From NCBI GenBank assembly GCA_946406115.1, contig OX291551.1:10106001-10170000 (forward strand): 64,000 nucleotides of DNA, written 5' to 3'. Source of the DNA: Apoda limacodes (Eukaryota; Arthropoda; Insecta; Lepidoptera; Limacodidae). Shown here one piece after another: positions 11,005-22,660 of this stretch (position 1 is the stretch's first letter; every line of letters starts with the position of its first letter). The position numbers were made by a program, and so were the translations under genes. Below the pieces are notes generated by a model. That model saw only the letters and a list, made by a program, of their open reading frames with translations. It did not search any database and had not been told where the DNA came from.

Positions 11005-12229
11005 GCCTATATCGCAGTCTTAAAAACAGAGTGTAACAATATTTACATATGAATGGGTTAACCCGTGGATTGGTCCCATTTTAATTTGATAAAGATCGGA
11101 ACAAAAAAAAACCAGAGAGTAGTAGATAAGTAAATGTCTAAAATTCATCACCATTTTGGTCGACCTTATTATTTAAATGTACGCGACCTGAACGTTTCTG
11201 TGTGGCAGAGGCACCACTGTGAATGAGTGGAACAAAATAATATAGCATTGAATTATAGTTTCGCATTTCACTACGTGCAAAGTGATATAGGTCGTACCTA
11301 CTCTACAGTGTAAACCTAGAAAATTACTGTAATAGAATTTCTATATCTTATGAGATATAACTGTAATTAATAATTTTTCACTTTTTACGCCAAGCTTTTC
11401 GCATATCTATAATATATTTTGTCACAGAAAAATAAGCTCTATTTGAGATTAAGTGGAAGCCTTATTTACTTTTTTGGTCTCCGTAAACTGAAAAGTGGAA
11501 ATGGTACCTACGCGCGATTGTGAAACTAATGAATATAATATCACCCAAGAAGTTAACATTAGTATTTAAAATAGTTCAATGGCTACGGAACCCTAAAAAA
11601 AGCTACTCAAACTTCATATTGCTTATAGTGGACACGCGTACGCAAACTATTCTAATACGTAACCGGCCCAATTATCAGTGGATGATTTCCTATCGAGCAA
11701 AGCTTGAATTTTTTAATTTAATTTTTTTATTTATTAAAGTTTTTCTTAGATTTGTAAATGACCTTGTGAGAAACTTTAACGGTTAATAACTTTTTTTCTA
11801 GAGCTGGCCAAATCATCAAACTAATTGACCTTTCATAACCTTTTTATGACCTTTTGAATGATATAATTGGCTATTCGAAATTTTACATATGAGGTGCTAA
11901 GATCCCGTAGCCTACTTTGACCAACAACCCCCTCTCAGAGTTGTACCTAGGGGTGGAGGTGAAAAATTTAAAAATCTTCAAAATGGGTATCCGGGGGTTT
12001 TGAGGGTCGCAGATCACAAATTTGGTGTTCATTTTGTTGTGGTCACCTCTTAGCAGATGCGGGATGTGCATCTGAAGGTGGATATTAGGGTTGAACGTGA
12101 AAAATTAAGTGAAAATTTAATTACTTATTTATATTGAACATAATGGCGTTCTCCAAATTCTCATAAACCAACTTATGAAACTTGGGCAATAAACTATAAA
12201 AATTCAATTAAACTATCACTAAAAACTAT
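11005..12229. other. Spacer with a D1 repeat tail
   Basis: Only a scrap of repeat D1 (GGCTACGGAACCCTAAAAA near 11583-11601) is recognised. The plus frame at 11520-11786 is AT-biased and overlaps that repeat tail, so I do not call it a gene. Confidence 0.5.
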
Positions 12230-12605
12230 AAATTAAAAAAAATAATTTAAAAACTTGCTTTTCTTAAAACAGAATCTTATAAAAATTCAATTTTACAGAA
12301 AATTGTACTAAAAAGTAAAAAATATTTTTGTCAAAATGTATATAATTTTTTTTTATATCCACGTGCAGTCGCAAGAAAAGCAAGGCTTGCGCACTTACAT
12401 ACAATCACTTGATAAACTCTCAATTAATATCCACTAAAACTCTAGCACGTCAAATATTCGCCTTGCTTTTTAAATTAATTTTTTTTTGATATTCATTTTG
12501 ACAAAATTTTTTTTACTTTTAAGTACAACTCTCTGTTAGATTAAATTTTTATATGATTCTAATGTTTTAAGAAAAGCAAGATGAAAAATTTTTTTTTACT
12601 TTTTT
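12230..12605. repeat. Foldback-type MITE M2 with ~90-bp inverted arms
   Basis: The segment at about 12252-12340 (starting CTTGCTTTTCTTAAAACAGA and ending GTCAAAATG) recurs as its reverse complement at about 12496-12586 with scattered mismatches and small gaps. The roughly 155-bp middle carries GCAAGAAAAGCAAGGCTTGC. No open frame. Long imperfect arms around a short unrelated core fit a non-autonomous inverted-repeat element. Exact ends and target duplication were not resolved. Confidence 0.6.
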
Positions 12606-12687
12606 TTTAAAAAAACGATCATTCCTTTCGTCACTTGTTTCCTTCAAACGTGTCGCTGTCTCACCTTTTTTCCGTTTCCGTACTAAA

Positions 12688-14196
12688 CACAAAATTACTA
12701 ATATTTAAGTAGTATCAATATCTAATCTGTTATTTTTGGAGTCGGTGCCAGTCATAGACATATAGAGAACTGCGCATTTCCTAGCCAGATGTGAAAGAAA
12801 TGGTCTCAAAAGTGTGATAGAGACGAAGTAAAACTGTGGTGTGTCTTGTCTCTTTCTAATTTGTTTCAATAAACATCAACAAACAAAACGGCGGAAGTTG
12901 GTAAAGAGAAGAGAAAAGAGACTACAGGTTAGCTTTGTCGCTTTCTAAAGTGTTGCCAATTTTGTACGGCTGTTGCGCAGTCCATAGGACAGATATCAGA
13001 ACTCGAAGTCTATGGTGCCAGCATAGGTAAAAAAAAAACAAAGAAACAGACTTAGTATTTGAAGACAAGCGATGGAGTATATTCAATCCTCAGATAACTT
13101 GAAAAAAAAAAAACTTTCTTGGGGCCAGTGCTAGCTTTTTTAAGGCAAAACAACAAAGATATAAGACCCTATAATACTTAATGCGCGTGTTGGTAGTAGA
13201 CCACCTGCTAAGTTCACCTGGATGAAACATGGGCACTTTTTTTTGCCTTTGGTCCATCTAGAGAATGAGTATTAGAAATGTGTATGACTTATATTGCCCG
13301 TGGTCCAACTAATTTTTTTTCAATTTAGAGACAAAAATTGATTATAGGTATATTGTTATTCACCATCCACCTTATTTTTTTTATTTTCATAACCAAAACA
13401 AACAGGTGTTACCCCACTTATGGGACTACGGACGAGACATATTTCTCTTGATCCCACTGCTCGTGTTTAAAGAAATAAAACGGTTGGTCATTTTAGAGCA
13501 GTGTAATATATCTTTTATTTGGTTGTTGCAGTGATTTCATGTATTTGCGTATACTGAAGTAAATATGTAACTTCATATTCGATTTATTTACCGCGTTTTT
13601 ATTAAGTCGCTGTTATGATTATTTGTCTGTCCGGTATTTTTTGAACTACTTTTACAAAATTCGTTAACATTTTGTTTTAGGTTTCATAGAGGGCGAAAGA
13701 TATTTCAACAAAATAGATATCTCTAAAAATGCTTAGTGAGAAATAACTAGTCCAAAATAACGATCTTGATATGATCTATCATTTCTGTGGCGAAACTACT
13801 AGTTAACGATCAATAGTTAGTCTTTTCTGCTTTTCTTTCTTTTAAAGTTACTAATATCATAAAAACTCGTTTGTTGTCAATTAGATTAAAAGTAAATTGC
13901 AAAAAAGACCACACCTTAATGCGAGGTGGACTACGGGCAAGAAAAAGTGCCCGTGGTCCACCTAGGTGGTCAAAGGTGAACCACATGCAAAAACAGTGCC
14001 TGTGGTCAACTCAGATGAACTCAGCAGGTGGACCACGACCAACACGCGCTTTAATGGATACCTATTTTTATGAGAACCATATACCTAAGTCAAAGTTACT
14101 GTAAGTAAGTTTAAAAACGTTCAACCACTGGCACCGCCTCCAAAAATTACAGATTAGATACTACTTAAATATTAGTAATTTTGTGTTTTGTCGTTT
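12688..14196. repeat. Large palindromic (foldback) element M3
   Basis: The left terminus near 12690-12752 (ACACAAAATTACTAATATTT then AGTAGTATC and GGAGTCGGTGCCAGT) is repeated inverted near 14128-14196. Inner arms also match: 13176-13225 (GCGCGTGTTGG, GACCACCTGCTAAGTTCA) is the reverse complement of about 14010-14052. The left arm is longer because another small element (12756-13020) sits in it. The core contains several head-to-head copies of a GTGGTCCACCT motif. No transposase is present. Confidence 0.65.
12756..13020. repeat. Small MITE nested in the left arm of M3
   Basis: This ~260-bp block is present in the left arm of M3 but absent from the right arm. Its ends are imperfectly inverted: AGACATATAG, AGAACTGCGCA near the left and TGCGCAGTCCATAGGACA near the right. 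The M3 sequence GGTGCCAGTCATAG before it and GGTGCCAGCATAG after it are near-duplicates, as expected for an insertion with target duplication. Confidence 0.5.
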
Positions 14197-14199
14197 AAT

Positions 14200-16323
14200 G
14201 TTCTTTCCTTTAAACTAATAAAAAAAAAACTTTATTATAAACTATGTTATTTAAAATAAATCAATCCTAATATGTAAAATGCTCTCTCTCTTCGACAAAT
14301 ATCATAAATAACAGTTTGTTTTTTTTTTCATATCCTCTTACCAACCAACCAATTAATGGTTCGATTCCCTATGGATTAAATGGTGAATGCAGTTTTACTT
14401 ATTTTAGAAAATAAAGGAATGTTTCCTTTAAGAGGATAAAATTCATGGGCATTTACTTATCAAATCACTGTGAAATTTCTTAGTCATAATCCCAAGCCAA
14501 ATACCTATATCTGTGGTTTTCCAAAATCTTGTGAAACGTTTTTATTAATGAGATATCTTTTTAAACCATTTGTATGAAAAACTAGATTCATGTATAACTT
14601 TTGAACTATAAAATTTAATAGAAAACTAACACACTGCAGACCTAGATATTTATTACAAGAACAAGTCTTTAAAAATTCTTGGTGTTTCAACTGGAAGTGT
14701 CAAAAATAAGTGAAAATTCGCTTGTATGAAGCACGCTGAGAGGCGCTCCGAATCGTAAAATTTACCATCATCAATACTTAAGGTAGTTTCCTACCAACCA
14801 CGGCCTTTCTTTTCCACACTGTATATTGTAGGTATGGAGCTAGTTACTCTGAATCAGCTATATAATTGCATTATACTTAAGTATTTAGAATACTACTTAT
14901 ATTGTACGTACCTACCCTATGACCTATGACACTAAAGTAAGTCGTCAAAAAAATTGATTTAGAAGTCCCAGTGACATCTTTAATTTATGAAAATCTCTGA
15001 AACTGACTGAAAATGTTTTAACTCGTAAGCTTTGGCAAGTTTGAGTCATCCTAGTCATCGAGTTTGTTGCATGAACGTAAAACGACCTACGCTTTTCGTT
15101 TTCTTTGCCTAGCCATTTGTGTATAAACTGTGGAATGGAAGGCACGCTTGGAACGTGGGCGTCCATTATTGGAGAATCTGGAGCAGGCAGTTACGATCGC
15201 CAAGTACTAGGATAACAGATTGCATAAAGAGTGGCATAGTTTTCTGTAATGTACGTACGTTTTCGACTATTATCATTTTACTGCCCTCTTGTGTCGAATA
15301 GCAGAAGCTGTTAGTATGTAAGTTCGGGTTCTTCCAAAAGACTTTGTAACAGAGATAATAGGTGTCGCAACGGATACAATTTCATAAACATCAATTTAAT
15401 TTATTAAGAATTCTGGCGTTATTGGGGTAAATAAAGCGTTATACATATCATAATGATATATCAAAGCGAAAAATTGTTTGTTTATTATTACTTTATATAT
15501 CGTAACACATCATTCAATTCAATGACGTTCAATTTGAAGACGGAGAACGACATTATACTTTCATCCCGATTGAGATTCAGGGCAACACACTTCTCTAACA
15601 TTGTGACCTAGAGTGTTTGGTCGCTAGTGTCGTTGTAAGTTCACACTATTTCAATATGGCGACTGTAGTTTCGATTTTTGACCGCGGGGTCAGAAAAGTT
15701 TGATGCACTATGTGCATAACTTTCCACGGAAACAGATTAACCCGCGAGTGAAGAAGCGCTTCTTCACGTTGCCGTCGCGTTATGACACCGCTAGGGAGTA
15801 ACGGTTTTTTGGTGTGCCACTACGTTAATATATGTAGGTAAGATTTTACTTTATGGATATTTTGTGGTAAGATCGTTAAAACTCTAAGAATACGATAGGT
15901 AGGTATCAACTACCTGGCGCCACCCATGTTTTTGACCGACTTCATAAAATAGCAGGTGATTAATTTAACCCGATAGTGTTAAATAAATACTATGTAAATT
16001 TTGGCTGCGGCTCCACCCTCCATATATTTGGTTATCGGCGTAGGATTCCTGCAGCTATTACTTAATTATATTAAAGAAGTTTGGTGCAGCAAGCTATAGC
16101 TTATGCTATGATTCTTTCAAGTGGAATTTGGTTTTAGCTATTCCCGCGATTTTCTGTAACTGTCTATATGCCCAATTTCAGCTCAATTGGATGCTACGTT
16201 GTGGCGCCGCGTGATTTAGTAACAAACAAATACACTTTTATATTATATTATTATTAGGATTGTTCAAATTGCACAATATTATTTGACTTGTACTTGATAC
16301 AAAACCAATTTCAAAAAAACTTG
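14200..16323. other. Spacer with minor repeat pieces
   Basis: No gene supported. A perfect 20-bp palindrome lies at 15748-15767. The stretch 15960-16260 has a moth-type repeat tail (a TTCAGCTCAATTGGAT motif, AGTAACAAACAAATACAC, then TATTATTATTAGGAT) that I regard as the decayed end of a dispersed repeat. The frames at 14505-14690, 14945-15166 and 15119-15301 overlap each other on both strands and show no motif. Confidence 0.45.
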
Positions 16324-16690
16324 TTGAAGTGAAAACTTCTTTAGCGGCGTTGTGCACTTTTTTTGGTATGGGTAAAAAATGATAAACTCGCGTCAGGTCA
16401 CGTGTCCTAATCGTGGAAATTCGTAAGACGGAAACCGTAATGCCACGCCTATTATAATTTTTATTTTTAGTATTCGCGATTATGAGTAGTACAGGGAGGT
16501 TGGATATGGAATTTTAATTCTATGACAGATTGCGATGTCAAATATACTACGTCAAAAAAGTAAATAAACAAACATTATTATTTCTTGACAATGTCAAAGA
16601 CATGTCTTGTGACATATTTGAGTGTTAAGCGCGAATCGTGTGTAAAGGTTTTCACTTCTGCCGGCACTCCCGTAGTGCAACTCGTTTTTT
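16324..16690 (-). repeat. Non-autonomous inverted-repeat element M1, copy B
   Basis: Reverse-complement copy of the element at 7448-7820. Shared landmarks are GAAGTGAAAACTTCTTTAGC, CTCGCGTCAGGTCACGTGTC, GAGTAGTACAGGGAGGTTGG and TTTTCACTTCTGCCGGC. Copy B has diverged in the middle and has only one of the two CACGTG half-palindromes. Confidence 0.65.
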
Positions 16691-17791
16691 TTTTATTATA
16701 TTACTTTACTACTTAAACTTTATTTATCAATAAAAAATAGATTCGACTTCATATCGATTAGGTACAAAACATTAGCAGTAAAGATTCTGTTAGCATCCGA
16801 GGCACTCGTGGCCTAATTAATCGATTAGCATATTCTTTTTTTTTCTTCCTTTTTTTAAGTCTGTTAATATGAAGAGGGTACGAAGAAGGACATAGGCTAC
16901 TCTTGATCCCGGAAAAGCTCCCATGGTAATAATCATATCTAGTATATACATTTCATGTGGACTTACTCTAGAGTAAGTCAGCTATAGTCTATAATCAAAG
17001 ACTAACCGTAGAAATCCGCCGATAACCAAATTTAGATAATATACTAGGATAAAAGCTTGTAACAAATTATTCCTTTAAAAAAATATAAAAAGTGAACATT
17101 TATTTTATTTGACTTCAGTTTAAAAAATAAGACTGAAAGCGAGCTACTGCTGAACCGGCACCGTTCTTTGGTGGTCTTTGGATGTATGCGTCAATACCTT
17201 TGTGAACAAAAATAAATAAAAAATAATTGTTATAGCCACGAAATCTCCAACATTTATACTGTAATATAAATCATAGATATTATTATTTGACCCGAAGTGA
17301 GGTTACACCTAGTTTTAGCTGGCTGAAGCTAGGTGCAGTCGGTCACAGACGGACTAATTTAGATCTATCCTACTTATCTTCGTTAATAACTAGGTTTAGC
17401 CTTCAGCATACCAGCTAGAACTAGGTCCAGCCGCTAGCCGTTGGCTAAACTTAGTTATATCCTATGTATATTCAGCTATAACTAGTTTTTAGTTTAGTTT
17501 AGCATGTTGGTTTTGTTTCGCAATTCTTATCTTGTTTCTAAATCAATTTGAATTTCAAATTGCCACGTAGACTAGACATCTTACCCCAAAAAAGCTGTGT
17601 GGGTTTAAAACAAGATTTATAATGTTTAGGGTTATATTGAAAAAATAAAAGACAAGGATGTTGAAGTGATATTTATATTGTTCTGTTAATAGTACGCATG
17701 TCTTTAGTAGTTAATGAAACGTTACAAAAAACTTTTAATTAAGTAATAGAATTCAAAGAATAATAAATCTTCAGAAGCCTAGAAATCTTTT
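16691..17791. other. Spacer with short D2 fragment and a degenerate motif cluster
   Basis: GAAGGACATAGGCTACTCTT and GATCCCGGAAAA near 16884-16915 are a piece of dispersed repeat D2 (better copies at 29770-30150 and 56640-56910). At 17305-17485 a motif like AACTAGGTTTAGCC occurs several times in varied form and orientation, perhaps an old minisatellite. No coding region. Confidence 0.4.
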
Positions 17792-19131
17792 GCGTTGCTT
17801 TCTCTAGATTTTCATAAGTCGAGTGGGCCAGACGGTATACCAGCAGTGGTGCTTAAGCAGTGTGCTCCTGAGTTATGTCCTGTACTCACGCGCCTCTGCG
17901 CGCTTTCCTACCTTACTAGGCAATTTCGGTCTGCATGGAAGACTGCGAATGTGCACCCGGTGCCCAAAAAGGGCGATAGATCAGATCCATCGAATTACAG
18001 GCCTATCGCTATTAGGTCTCTCCTCTCCGAGGTGATGGAGCGTGCGATCAACACACAGCTCCTAAGATACCTAGAAGAACACGACCTGGTCAGTGATCGT
18101 CAATATGGCTTTCGTCACGGTCGCTCGACTGGTGACCTTCTAGTGTATCTCACACACCGATGGGCACTAGCCATTGAAAGTCAGGGGGAAGTAGCATTGG
18201 CATGTAGCCTGGACATAGCGAAGGCGTTCGACCGGGTCTGGCACCGGTGTCTTCTATCGAAGTTGCCATCTTACGGAGTGCCCGAGGATTTGCGCATTTG
18301 GGTGGCTAGCTTTTTGTCCAGCAGACGCATACGAACCGTAGTTGACGGTAGTTGCTCTGATAGCATGAACATTAATGCTGGTGTCCCGCAAGGCTCTGTA
18401 CTGTCTCCTACGCTCTCATATTGGACATAACAACATGCATTGCTATGCAGATAACAGTACTGGAGACGCTTATTACACGGGTCGTGCAAAACTTCCTTCG
18501 TTCCGTAGTAGAGGAAAACCGCGGAGAACTTTTGTCTCAAATCGAGACCACACTAACCAAGGCCTCCGACTGGGGACTGAAATTTGGTCCGATTCAACCC
18601 TACAAAGACACAAGTCTGCGCGTTAACCGCTAAGAAAACCCCATTCACTGTAGTCCCACAATTCCAGAACATTCCCCTCTCCATCTCCAAGAGCATTTGG
18701 ATCCTTGGTGTTGACATCTCCAGCGATGTTCAGTTCCGAGATCATTTACAAGATAAGGTGAAGCTGGCGTCCAAAAAACTGGGTATACTCAACAGAGCGA
18801 GGCAGTACTTCACGTCGGGGCAGAGGTTACTGCTTTACAAGTCGCAAGTTCGGCCCCATATGGAGTACTGCTACCATCTCTGAGCGGGTGCACCCGGATA
18901 CCAGCTTGGACCTTTTGACTCGGTTCAACGACGGGCTGTGAGAATTGTCGACGATCCCAAACTCACTTGCCGTATCGAACCCTTAAGTCTGAGGAGAGAG
19001 TTTGCCTCCCTGTGTGTGTTTTACCGCTTGTACAGTGGCATGTGTTCTGAGGAATTGTTCGAAATGATGCCCACGGCTATTTTCTACCATCGCTCCGCTC
19101 GCCATCGGCAGGGAATTCATTCTCACTCTTT
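17792..19131 (+). pseudogene. LINE-A reverse transcriptase pseudogene
   Basis: This copy starts inside the ORF at the segment before SSGPDGIPAVVLKQCAPEL and runs through most of the RT domain (KGDRSDPSNYRPIAI, QYGFRHGRSTGDLLVYLTH, CSLDIAKAFDRVWH, NAGVPQGSVLSPTL) to the thumb and C-terminal region. The first open frame ends at 18430; just beyond it the palm is broken: the stretch leading to the YADD box is shortened, the box reads YADN and lies in another frame, and further frameshifts follow before 18584-18883. A TGA interrupts the segment at 18882, and the copy stops at GAATTCATTCTCACTCTTTA without a 3' UTR. It cannot make an active enzyme. Confidence 0.9.
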
Positions 19132-19602
19132 ATAACTTCTTGAGTTACATTTGCATACCTTCCTTTGTTTCTGCAACCATTCTTTTTCACCCACCGTGTC
19201 CAAAAGATAAATGTACTTTATGAAGAACATCTAAAAACTCCTCGACCTTGACATAATATTTGAGATTTTCGGAAGTACCGATAGATTAAGGAATAATTTA
19301 CTTTTCCATGTCCCCAATATTACACATTATGGCGATCTCTATAAATAATATGCATTTAATTTTTACCACAGAGGTACAACACATAATATGACATTTCATT
19401 ACACAATTTCATTTAAGTACATAATTATTCAACAACCGACACGGCTTGTCTGGAGTAAGATTTCTTGTCTACGGGGGCAATACGAAATTAAAATCGATTG
19501 GGAAACGCAAGATGAGAATCTCAAAAAAAACCGAAATGCTTAACTAAACTTATAACTAGTCTAGCCAAAGATAAATAGAATACACCAAGATTAACCAAAG
19601 GT
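19132..19602. other. Spacer between two LINE pseudogenes
   Basis: AT-rich sequence with no recognisable gene or repeat; it separates LINE-A from the RTE copy. Confidence 0.5.
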
Positions 19603-20612
19603 GAGCCTCCCGAACAAGCCGGTTACCGAAAAGGCTTCAGTACCATGGACCAAATACAAACGCTGCGCCAGATTATACAGAAGACAAAGGAGTATAATCG
19701 GCCTCTTTGAATAGCGTTCGTGGACTATGCAAAAGCCTTCGATTCTATCGAGTCCTGTGCGGTGTTACAGTCTCTCTAGCAGTGCCACATTGACTATCGG
19801 TACATCGAAGTGCTGAAGTGTTTGTATAACAGAGCCACGATGTCTGTCCGACTACAAGACCAGAACACGAAACCAATCTACCTGCAGAAAGGTGTGAGAC
19901 AGGGAGACGTTATTTCTCCGAAACTGTTCACAACTGCGTTGGAAGATGTGTTTAGGCTTTTGGAGTGGAAAGGATATGGCGTCAAAATAAATGGCAAGTA
20001 CATGACTCACCTTCGATTTGCCGACGACATAGTGGTCATGGCAGAATCGCTGGAAGACCTAGGCACGATTCTCGGAGACCTCAGCAGAGTTTCCCAACAG
20101 GTAGGCCTTAAAATGAATATGGATAAAAGGTGATGCTCAACGTCCATGTCGCGCCTATACCGGTTGTTGACGAATACACATACCTAGGGCAAGAAGACCA
20201 ATTAGGTAGGTCCAACTTTGAAGAAACGTGGTCTCTTACTGTTGGCCTCTTAAATAAGTTTGGAGTCGCTCAGGGAAAGAGCTTTGCTTGGTGTTTCTTT
20301 GCGCGATAGAATCCGAAATGAAGAAATTCGCCGAAGAACTAAGGTTACCGACATAGCTCAAACAGTTAGCAAGCTGAAGTGGCAATGGGCAGGCCACATC
20401 GCTTTTCGAACCGATAACCGATGGGGAAGAAAGGTTCTCGAGTGGCGGCCACGGATCGGAAAACGCAGCGTGGGTCGGCCTCCTACCAGGTTGATAGACG
20501 ATCTGGTCGGAGCCACAAGAAGCGGATCAGGACCGGCCGTTGTCGAGACATATGGGGGAGGCCTACGTTCAGCAGTGTACGTCTTTCAGCTGAAACGACG
20601 ACGACGAAATAA
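19603..20612 (+). pseudogene. RTE-clade LINE reverse transcriptase pseudogene
   Basis: Beginning at QAGYRKGFSTMDQIQTL, this copy has RT motifs of the RTE clade: FVDYAKAFDSIE, VRQGDVISPKLFTTALEDVF, LRFADDIVVMAESLEDL, and the C-terminal module VSKLKWQWAGHIA, DNRWGRKVLEWRPR and RSVGRPPTRLIDDL. It ends with CAGCTGAAACGACGACGACG, the short GACGAC-type tail usual for moth RTE elements. The frame is broken by at least two early stops (near 19710 and 19780) and a frameshift near 20130; the endonuclease and first part of RT are missing. A related copy lies at 39175-39835 on the minus strand. Confidence 0.9.
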
Positions 20613-21127
20613 AGATCTTACTGCTTTACAATTTTTCATAAAATATTATAGTATATTTTATGGAATGCATTACTGACGAGGCCGCAAAATTAGCCTTTGC
20701 TGAATAAGTAGAATTTGACGGCCTTATCTAGCTACGGTAGGGTAATAATACACATCCAGCAATAGCCTCGCGGCAGAGACTTGTATGCTTTAAAGAGCTT
20801 TACTTACGAACGCAAGGAAAGCAACTATTTTGCTTTTAGTTATAATAGAATAGTGGTCTAACAAAAGTAAAAATGTTAAAAATAAAAATTGTCGAAGATT
20901 ATTTTATGTTAAATGTTATGTTATTCTAATTGGGCAATTTTTAAAAGAAAATCTAATTACAGAATTAAATTAAACATAAAAAAAAGATGAAAACCATATG
21001 AGTTCCCGCGTTCCTGCCTTTATTTATTTTTAATCCATCGCCCGCGTTGTCTTTGGCAGCGGGTCGATCAACGATGGCCACTTCGATATTTCAAAACAAG
21101 AACAATATCTTGTAGGTACTATTTGAG
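20613..21127. other. Spacer, no gene seen
   Basis: AT-rich, nothing supported. Confidence 0.5.
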
Positions 21128-21592
21128 GTCTTTGAAGTTAGCATATCATTTTTAGTTAAACGCAAAACAACGTATACGCAAATTTTCCGTATTTTTTTTT
21201 TTTTATATTGAAAATTTGCTATTGAGCAAGTTTTAAAAAAAAGGATTTGGTCGGCTAATTTCTAGGGAAGTTTTTACGTTGGTCATCCGTAATGTTAAAA
21301 AAATTGCCGTTGAGTTAGTTTTTATAAAAAGGCTTAAAAAGCATAACAGATGAACAACGGCTTAAAAGCGGCAAATTCTGAGCTACTTTGCAAGTCCCTA
21401 AGACCCTTCCATGTTACATGTTGCATAGGTGGCCGGCTAACTTCCCTCGTTGTTAGCCAACCGTAGCCTTTTTCAAAAAACTAGCTCGACGCGAAGTTTT
21501 GAACATTACGTATGACTCACGGATAAAAAACGGCAAATTTGGGTATACTTCGCTTTGCATTTGACTAAAAATGGTATGCTAACTTCAAAGAC
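21128..21592. repeat. MITE M4 with ~70-bp terminal inverted repeats
   Basis: The left end (GTCTTTGAAGTTAGCATATC then ATTTTTAGTTAAACGCAAAA and CGTATACGCAAATTTTCCGT) returns as its reverse complement at about 21523-21592 with some mismatches (GCTAACTTCAAAGAC at the right end). Length is about 465 bp. The minus frame 21506-21703 that overlaps it is not a gene. Shorter inner motifs such as AAATTTGC/GCAAATT add to the symmetry. Confidence 0.6.
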
Positions 21593-22660
21593 ATTACATT
21601 TTTGAGCGAGTGCGTGCTTTATAACAGGCCATGCGAAGAAAATCATATATGAAATTATTGTCGCCTTATCTGCCCTGGAAAGTGTTTTTTTTTTTAATTT
21701 CAATGACTTGCTGCTTTAGATAAGTTCATCAAGTTTGGACTTTTCGCTGCAAATGAAAGCATCTTTTCATCATGTCGTTCAATACAGAAGAATTATCAGT
21801 GCTGTTCATGGTATAGAACTCTGATTTGACAAAGCAAACACCGTACTTTCTAGTTTTTGTCATCTCCCTTACTACTTTAGGTAAGAATTTTCGATTAAAA
21901 ATAAAAGATCGTCGTCGCCATGTTTACGTTAACGTATTTTGGATGTATCTATAGTTTCAAATTAAAATAAATAAAACCTCAAGTTTTTTGAGAAAAATAT
22001 TTGATAACTACGTAGGTAATAGATAAACAATTGATCTAACAAATACAAACTTATGAATCAAACAGTAATCTTTAGAAAACAGAGAAACCTAGGCTTTTAA
22101 ACTCTACATACATATGTTTTTTAATATTAAGTACTACAGTTTTAGACTGATACGATACATATTTATTTATTATTGCACGTGAACAAATTCAATTTGGAAA
22201 TACATACAATAAAGTAAAAATATTACTATATGTATACGAGTTAATCTAAACCTAAATTATTAAATAGTTATTATTAAAGCTTATTGCTTCAAACACGTTT
22301 CGTGATGATTTACAAATTAATAATTAATATCTTACGTCTTTCTCACCTAAGAGCGTAACTTGTATTGTAAGTAATTTGAAAAATATTTACAATCCTATTA
22401 TTTACAATACGCCATTGTACATTAACATGTTATTTCTAGATTCTATTTATTTACATATTTATACATGAAATTTGATAATAATGAATGGTTAACTTACACT
22501 ACTGACTTTTTTTTTATAACAAAAGTTTCAGTAATATAACATTATAGTAAAAAGTTTAAATGTTTACCGTCGACTTACGAGAATTTATAAATTTTGTAAC
22601 AATAAATAGGTGATAAACAAAAAAAACTGTCTTATCACTAAAGTTACAATATTTTAATAT
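21593..22660. other. AT-rich spacer; probable 3' flank of the 373-aa gene
   Basis: No coding signal. For the minus-strand gene next to it, this side is the 3' UTR and downstream DNA. A minus-strand AATAAA (TTTATT on plus, near 22446) could serve as a distant polyadenylation signal, but such motifs are frequent by chance here. Confidence 0.4.
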
